Below are positions 59,300-64,000 of a stretch of DNA of 64,000 nt, one piece after another. The notes below the pieces were generated by a model that did not search any database, was not told the origin of the DNA, and was given only the letters and a program-made list of their open reading frames with translations. The first letter of the stretch is position 1. Each line of letters starts with the position of its first letter. Source of the DNA: Flaccisagitta enflata (taxonomy: Eukaryota; Chaetognatha; Sagittoidea; Aphragmophora); assembly GCA_965153355.1 (NCBI GenBank), contig OZ231128.1:28024001-28088000 (forward strand). Reading direction: 5' to 3'. The position numbers and the translations under genes are program-made.

Positions 59300-59582
59300 T
59301 TAGCACCGCTTTAAATCAGAATGCTTCAGTTTTCTGTTTTTCTTTAAATCAATTTTCTTTTTCAATTGAAATTTTTTCATTACCTTATCTAAAAGCAGTA
59401 AAGTTTTTTTCAAATGATCTGAAGCAATCTGCAATGTATATACAACCTCGTCTGATCTATTTCCGAATCTCACCAATTTTTTCCATTTAGCTCTACTACA
59501 AGGATAGTTATTAAGCAAATTAGGTGAATGAAGAATCTTTCCCAGGTAGTGATAATCAAATTCATATTCATATCTGTAAACG
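59300..59582 (-). CDS. Possible terminal exon, product unknown
   Basis: About 93 open codons on minus, no ATG near the start, ending in a stop at 59300. Reads 'FDYHYLGKILHSPNLLNNYP', 'VYTLQIASDHLKKTLLLLD' and a Lys-rich end. 'gtttacag' at the 5' edge could be a splice acceptor. The composition is protein-like although the region is AT-rich. No family recognised. It would be divergent to the secreted-protein gene starting at 59854. Confidence 0.25.
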
Positions 59583-59787
59583 ATCACTCGAGTTTAATGA
59601 GGAGAATTGTAAAGTTTGTCTATTTAAGCGAGTTGTTTCCTTATGATCATTAAATTTGTATGATTAAAGTTTTGCAGGTAATTTATTACAACGAGTTTCA
59701 TATCCTCACCTTATTTCTTCTATTTTTTTTCCTCTCTTGTGCTGATCTCAAAGTTCTTGGAAGAACCAATGCTCTGAAACCGAGACT

Positions 59788-59795
59788 ATTTAAGC
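59788..59795 (+). promoter_or_regulatory. TATA-like box upstream of the secreted-protein gene
   Basis: TATTTAAG, 59 bases before the ATG at 59854, in a position that would put the start site around 59815-59820. Inference from spacing only; a similar 'tatttaag' lies at 59622. Confidence 0.3.
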
Positions 59796-59853
59796 TCTCT
59801 CTTAGGAGGATTTTCAATTGATCCTCCACCGAAATTCAATTTTTTTTTTCAAA

Positions 59854-59917
59854 ATGGCGGTTGTAAAGATTATATTCTTCTCCATCCTGATGGCATCAAT
59901 CAATTCACTTTCTCTTG
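59854..59917 (+). CDS. Secreted protein gene, exon 1 (signal peptide)
   Basis: ATG followed by 'AVVKIIFFSILMASINSLSL': a short charged start, a hydrophobic core and a Ser-rich end, the layout of a secretory signal peptide. The exon ends CTTG|gtaagt, a full donor consensus, phase 1. AAAATGG is an acceptable start context. Family unknown. Confidence 0.6.
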
Positions 59918-60091
59918 GTAAGTTTCTGACTTTCTTGGCTTAGCTCCATTTGTAAAAAGAAAATCAAACATATATGTTGCGTAGTGACTCGATATTTTTG
60001 TGAATAATGGCTTAGGCAGAAAATAGAAAAAACTTAGATGGTGCAATGGTGCATGTATTATGCGGTTGGAATCCAAATTGGCTGGTTAAAA

Positions 60092-60347
60092 ACAAGGCCA
60101 GATGATTTCCAATTGGCTGTTTAACAAATGACGCGGGGTCACAACATCGGTGCGGAGGGGTGGGCAGGGGCATCCAACCTCTATCCATACCCCATGCCCC
60201 CCACACATACACGAAACCCATCTAACGTTAAAACGCCCATTTTCGAAGTTTTCAACTTGTGTCCACCGACCGACCGACGGACCGACCAACGGACCAACCG
60301 ACGGACGGACAAAGCCTCTTATAGAGTTGCGTGTCCGCAACTAAAAA
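60092..60347 (+). mobile_element. HINE-like element, subfamily D
   Basis: 'caaggccagatgatttcc', 'gacgcggggtcacaacatcg', 'gggtgggcaggggcatccaa', ACCG/ACGG core, 'cctcttatagagttgcgtgt' and the palindrome with AAAAA. The next HINE 5' end begins at once in its tail (a truncated A copy at 60347-60390). Confidence 0.72.
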
Positions 60348-60391
60348 CAAGGCCGGGTACACGGCTACCCCTCTCGCATACTACAATACTA

Positions 60392-60560
60392 AACAAGGCC
60401 GGATACACGGCAATACAGTCGCAGATGGTTGGGCAGGAGCAGTAGTGCAAAAACCACGCGGGATTCAAAAATGTTACCGGATGGACGGATCAACCGATGG
60501 ACGGATGGACGCACCGAACGACATGGCAAGGTGTAGAGTCGCGTGTCAGCGACTAAAAAT
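60392..60560 (+). mobile_element. HINE-like element, subfamily A, 169 bp
   Basis: 'caaggccggatacacggcaa', 'gtcgcagatggttgggcagg', GGAC core, 'gtagagtcgcgtgtcagcga' and CTAAAAA. Third member of a tail-to-head run of HINEs. Confidence 0.72.
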
Positions 60561-60589
60561 ACTACAATGACATAAATAGTCGCAAAAGC

Positions 60590-60935
60590 GTTAGATGGTC
60601 AGCGGTACCCGTGCCCTGCTTAAGTAGGTTGAGGTTGAAGTTGAGGAGCAGAGACTTGGCGAAGAGTCGATGACCTATGCTTTCACACATTAAGAATTTC
60701 TCCTCCTTCTCCCAGCCCCCCTCCCAGCCTCCAGGCCTATATCTCAGCCTGGAGGCCCATATCCCAGCCTCGAGGCCCAAATCCCAGTCTTGACGCCCAA
60801 ATCCCTAGAGAGTGGAATCTGGGCCTTTGGGCTGGGATTTGGGCCTTGAGGGTGGGATTTGGGCCTCAAGACTGGGATTTGGGCCTCAAGGCTGGGATAT
60901 GGGCCTCCAGGCTGAGATATAGGCCTGGAGGGGGA
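60590..60935. mobile_element. Foldback minisatellite element, type E1
   Basis: 'gcgttagatggtcagcggta', 'gggccctgcttaag'-like tail, 'gtcgatgacctatgctttca' and arrays of 'ggcccaaatcccagtcttg' flipping near 60820. Confidence 0.6.
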
Positions 60936-61009
60936 GAGTGCGAAGAAGGAGTGGCTTCACACATGTGCAAGCAAATCATCCCCTTCCGCTCTTCTCACTA
61001 GGTCTTAAG

Positions 61010-61480
61010 GGCAATATGTGGTCAGCGATACCACGTTGCCCTGCTTTGCATGATTGTAAATTGGAGTGAGAGGAGGCAGGGCAGCGGCCCCGAAGGGGAC
61101 AAAGTCCTGTAGAACACAGGGGGACTTTCGTTTGTCCATCCGTCCATCCGTCTATCTCCCAGGGCCCCAGGCTACCTTGCCTACTAGGCCTGAAGCCTCC
61201 CAGGCCTGAAATCTGCCCTCTCAGGCCTGAAATCTGCCCTCTCAAGCCTTGAATCTGCTTTGGGCCTGGAGAGGGATGGTGCAGGCCCTGAGTAGATTTC
61301 AGGCCTAAAACATTCAGCCCTGAGAGGCAGATTTCAGGCCTGGTAGATTTCAGGCCTGATAGGGCAGATTTCAGGCCTGAGAGGGCCTGGGGGGGATGGA
61401 CGGATGAACGGATGAACGGACAAACAAAAGTCCCCCTGTGTTCTACAGGACTTTGTCCCCTTTGGGGCCGCTGCCCAATG
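61010..61480. mobile_element. Foldback minisatellite element, type E2
   Basis: Tail 'aagggcaatatgtggtcagc' first, then 'gggcagcggccccgaagggg', 'acaaagtcctgtagaacaca', a GTCC run, 'caggcctgaaatctgccctc' units that flip near 61255, GGAC run, and 'cccctttggggccgctgccc'. An older relative with 'ggacaacgtcctgcagaatc' and 'gagacccagatcctgg' units lies at 61795-62290. A worn HINE 3' end is at 61500-61562. Confidence 0.65.
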
Positions 61481-62302
61481 AAACGTGATGGACTGACAAA
61501 CCGAACCATCAACGCATGGAAGAACAAGGCAGGTTGTAGAGTTGCATAGCTCACGACTAAAGATCCGGCTGTTCATTCATATTGATTGGCTATGTCTATG
61601 CGTCTTCCTGTTGATATCAAGTTGAATTACATATGTTTTTTTTCGGCAAGGAAATAATGAAAAAATATAATCTAGGAAAAAGGTATACCGACACAAACGG
61701 AATTTATTGAAATATTCCTCAAATATTGCTCCAAATATTTTACCGAACTCTGATAATACTTTTGAAGGGATCTAAAAATTTGAATCGAATTTTTAGGCTG
61801 CGGTTTTAAAGAGGACAACGTCCTGCAGAATCCAGGGGGAATCTGTGTGTTCACCCATTCATATGTCCATCCATCCGTCCCCCCCTGCTCTATCCTTTGG
61901 GGCCCATTCAGATCCAAATTCTGCCTAATAGCCCAAAAACAAGCAATATGGTCCAAATCCAAGCAAAATAGCCAAAATTCAAGCAGCATGGCCCAAATCC
62001 AAGCAAAATGGTCCAAATCTGGCTAGAAAAACTACATTCTGGTCTGAGGTCCATAATTTTGGCCCCCAGGATCTAGTTTCTGGCTTCTGATACCCAGGTT
62101 ATGACCTTTCACCTTTGAGACCCTTATCTTGGTCTCTTAGACCAAAATCCTGGCTTCAGAGACCCAGATCCTGGTCTCTGAGACCCAGATTCTGACCTCA
62201 TAGACCCAAATCATAGCTAAAGAGACCCAGATCCTCGCCTGCTCCTCCCTCAACCAACAAACTATTCAAGCAGAAGGGTACTATTTTCCATATGCTGCCT
62301 TT

Positions 62303-62660
62303 AGGGCAGCGGCCCTGAAGGGGATTAAGTCCTGTAGAACACAGGGAATTTTATTTGTCCATCCATTTGTCCGTCCGTCCGTCTATCCGTCCGTCTGTCC
62401 ATTTGTCCGTCAGTTTGTCCATTTATCCCCCCCAGGCCCTCTCAAGCCTGAAATCTGCCCTCTCAGGCCTTGAATCTGCCCTCTCAGGCCTAAAATCTGC
62501 CCTCTCAGGCCTGAAATCTGTCCTCTCAGGCCTGAAGTCTGCCCTCATAGAATCAAGGCCTGAGAGGGCTGATTTCAGGCCTAAGAGGGCAAATTTTGAG
62601 CCTGAGAGGACCTGCAGAGCAGAGCAATGGGTGTCGTTGACCACGTATTGCCCTTGGGCG
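62303..62660. mobile_element. Foldback minisatellite element, type E2
   Basis: 'gggcagcggccctgaagggg', 'attaagtcctgtagaacaca', GTCC run, 'tctcaggcctgaaatctgcc' units, then the inverted 'gagagggctgatttcaggcc'. Tail 'cgttgaccacgtattgccct'. Confidence 0.65.
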
Positions 62661-62676
62661 ATCTGTTGTCATTTTT

Positions 62677-63055
62677 GGGCAGCAGCTCCCAAGGGGACGA
62701 AGTCCCATGGAACACAGGGGTACATTGTTTGTCTATCATTCCCTCATTCCGTTTGTCCCCCAAGGCCTTGAATCTGCCCTGATTCAAGGCCTGAGAAGAC
62801 AGATTTCAGGCCTGAGAGGGCAGATTTCAGGCTTGAAAGGACAGATTCAAGGCCTGAGAGGGCAGATTTCAGGCCTGATAGGGCAGATTTTAGGCTTGAG
62901 AGGTCCTGGGGGGAACCAACAGAATGACGGATAAACGAGTCCCCCTATGTTCTACAGGACTTTGTCCCCTTTGGGGCTGCTGCCCTGCTTCCTCCCACTC
63001 CATATCACATTCTTGCAAAGCAGAGCAACGGGTTTCGCTGACCATATATTGCCCT
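62677..63055. mobile_element. Foldback minisatellite element, type E2
   Basis: 'gggcagcagctcccaagggg', short left array, long right array of 'aggcctgagagggcagattt', then 'ggactttgtcccctttgggg' and tail 'cgctgaccatatattgccct'. A partial relative with GGAT repeats and 'ctgtgttctacaggg' follows at 63140-63312. Confidence 0.65.
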
Positions 63056-63429
63056 TGTTTATGGAAATCTAGCATTTTCCATATATTTGTCAATCTTCCA
63101 TGTTAATCAATGAGAGTTAGGGCATCCTGGACAGAGGGAAGGCAGACGGATGGATGGAAGAACAGGCAGATGGATGGACAGATGGAGGGACAGACGGATG
63201 GATGGACAGATGGACAGATTCCCCCTGTGTTCTACAGGGTTTTGTCCCCTTTGGGCCGCTGCCCTGCTCTTCCTGAACTGAAATCGCAAACTACTCAAGC
63301 AGGGCACGGGTGCCTTTTGGCTGCTTTGTGGGATTTATTGGCAAAAAAAACTTTAAGGGGCTTCTTGTTTTTGTTTCGCATTGTTTATCGATATCTAGTC
63401 AAAACATAGTACTATGTTCAGGCCTGTAT

Positions 63430-63715
63430 ATTACTGAGTTGTCCCCCCGGTGGGGGGGGGGGGAAATCAAAGGGTCTGGATATGGGGAAGGAAATCTAAG
63501 GGGGGAAAAAGAGAAAAAAAGAAAATTTGGGGAAAATAAAACTTTGACAGTACTAAATCATAAAAGCTAGTTAGTAAATCACAATCTAACACTATTTAAA
63601 TCTTAACTACACTGTTTTATTGCTTTATGGGGATGAAAACCATAGATTTTAGAATGCAACGCGACGCGTCGCGGGCAAGAAAATCAAAGGCAGGGGGGGG
63701 GGGGTGGAAATCAAA
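63430..63715. repeat. Dispersed repeat F, copy 3
   Basis: Same motif order as 37085-37315 and 39460-39655, with G runs at both edges ('ggtggggggggg' and 'ggcaggggggg') and 'cgcgacgcgtcgcgg' near the end. It lies about 80 bp before secreted-gene exon 2. Confidence 0.6.
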
Positions 63716-63792
63716 TCACTCCTAAATGAGACGTCGCTGGTTATGTCCATTTACAATTTCGCGCGTTTGTGTATAATGCGCAATCATTACAG

Positions 63793-63887
63793 ATTCATTA
63801 AGAGATCTGATGGGAGAAGTCTTTGAGGAAAAGGAGATCGAAAAGAAAGAAGTAACACTTCAAGAATACTTGAATGGTTTGGAGAAG
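63793..63887 (+). CDS. Secreted protein gene, exon 2
   Basis: Acceptor 'caatcattacag', donor GAGAAG|gtgagt. In the phase set by exon 1 it is open and reads 'SLRDLMGEVFEEKEIEKKEV' then 'TLQEYLNGLEK'. The acidic-basic helical start of the mature chain right after the signal peptide is consistent with a small secreted precursor. The rest lies beyond the window. I do not recognise the family. Confidence 0.58.
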
Positions 63888-63946
63888 GTGAGTCTAACAA
63901 GCCAACTATCGCAAACTCCATTTACAGTTACACACACAACTACATA

Positions 63947-64000
63947 CAATAAAACCCTGCTTTAACGGATTTCCAGGGCCCAAAAAGTTTTATTGGTTTG
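63947..64000 (+). mobile_element. Possible pogo/Tigger-like element, 5' terminal repeat, cut by window end
   Basis: After a TA at 63945-63946 the sequence 'caataaaaccctgctttaac' followed by 'ggatttccagggccc' resembles the terminal repeats of pogo/Tigger elements as I recall them (AAACC..GCTATAACGGA..). The other end is outside the window, so this is tentative. Confidence 0.4.

Overview
This is a gene-poor, repeat-dense stretch of nuclear DNA from a multicellular animal. The evidence is split genes with GT/AG introns, long dinucleotide microsatellites, tRNA-derived SINEs, hAT, mariner-like and pogo-like DNA elements, a BEL/Pao-type gag ORF, and many small elements built like Helentron-associated interspersed elements (HINE, DINE-1 or mollusc 'pearl' type). 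The first gene encodes calaxin, so the animal has motile 9+2 cilia. A marine invertebrate, perhaps a lophotrochozoan, is my inference; nothing here fixes the phylum.

Layout: 1531-24725 (+) is a four-exon calaxin (EFCAB1) gene whose last intron is 18.3 kb. That intron holds two giant imperfect palindromes (6.7-13.0 kb and 17.9-24.5 kb) and, between them on the minus strand, a probable small nested gene of six exons (17084-14761). 24.7-29.2 kb is microsatellite and decayed repeat. 29263-30309 (+) is an intact retrotransposon-type gag ORF with three zinc knuckles and no visible pol. 30.3-41 kb is pyrimidine- and purine-rich tracts, minisatellites and roughly 150-bp tandem repeats. 41.0-44.2 kb has a 495-bp hAT MITE followed by a five-exon hAT (DUF659-type) transposase gene. 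44.4-59 kb is repeat: HINEs, a mariner-like palindromic MITE, a head-to-head SINE pair, and a HINE carrying a 2-kb array of an 11-bp satellite. From 59854 (+) a signal-peptide exon and a second exon at 63793 start a secreted-protein gene that leaves the window.

The main theme is how repeats shape genes here. Calaxin exon 1 ends in a long (GT)n tract. A HINE lies about 33 bp before exon 2. Exon 3 sits between complementary (CT)n and (GA)n tracts. Exon 4 starts about 55 bp after a giant palindrome. The two arms of each palindrome act as internal empty-site controls, so several insertions can be bounded from the sequence alone: a HINE between A and A, a TIR element with a 7-bp duplication, a retro-insertion with TTAAA flanks, a TA-flanked TIR element, and a foldback minisatellite element between T and T.

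Limits: exon calls rest on reading frame, splice signals, phase agreement and remembered family resemblance; no alignment or search was run. Repeat boundaries are by eye and usually good to a few bases at named junctions, tens of bases elsewhere.
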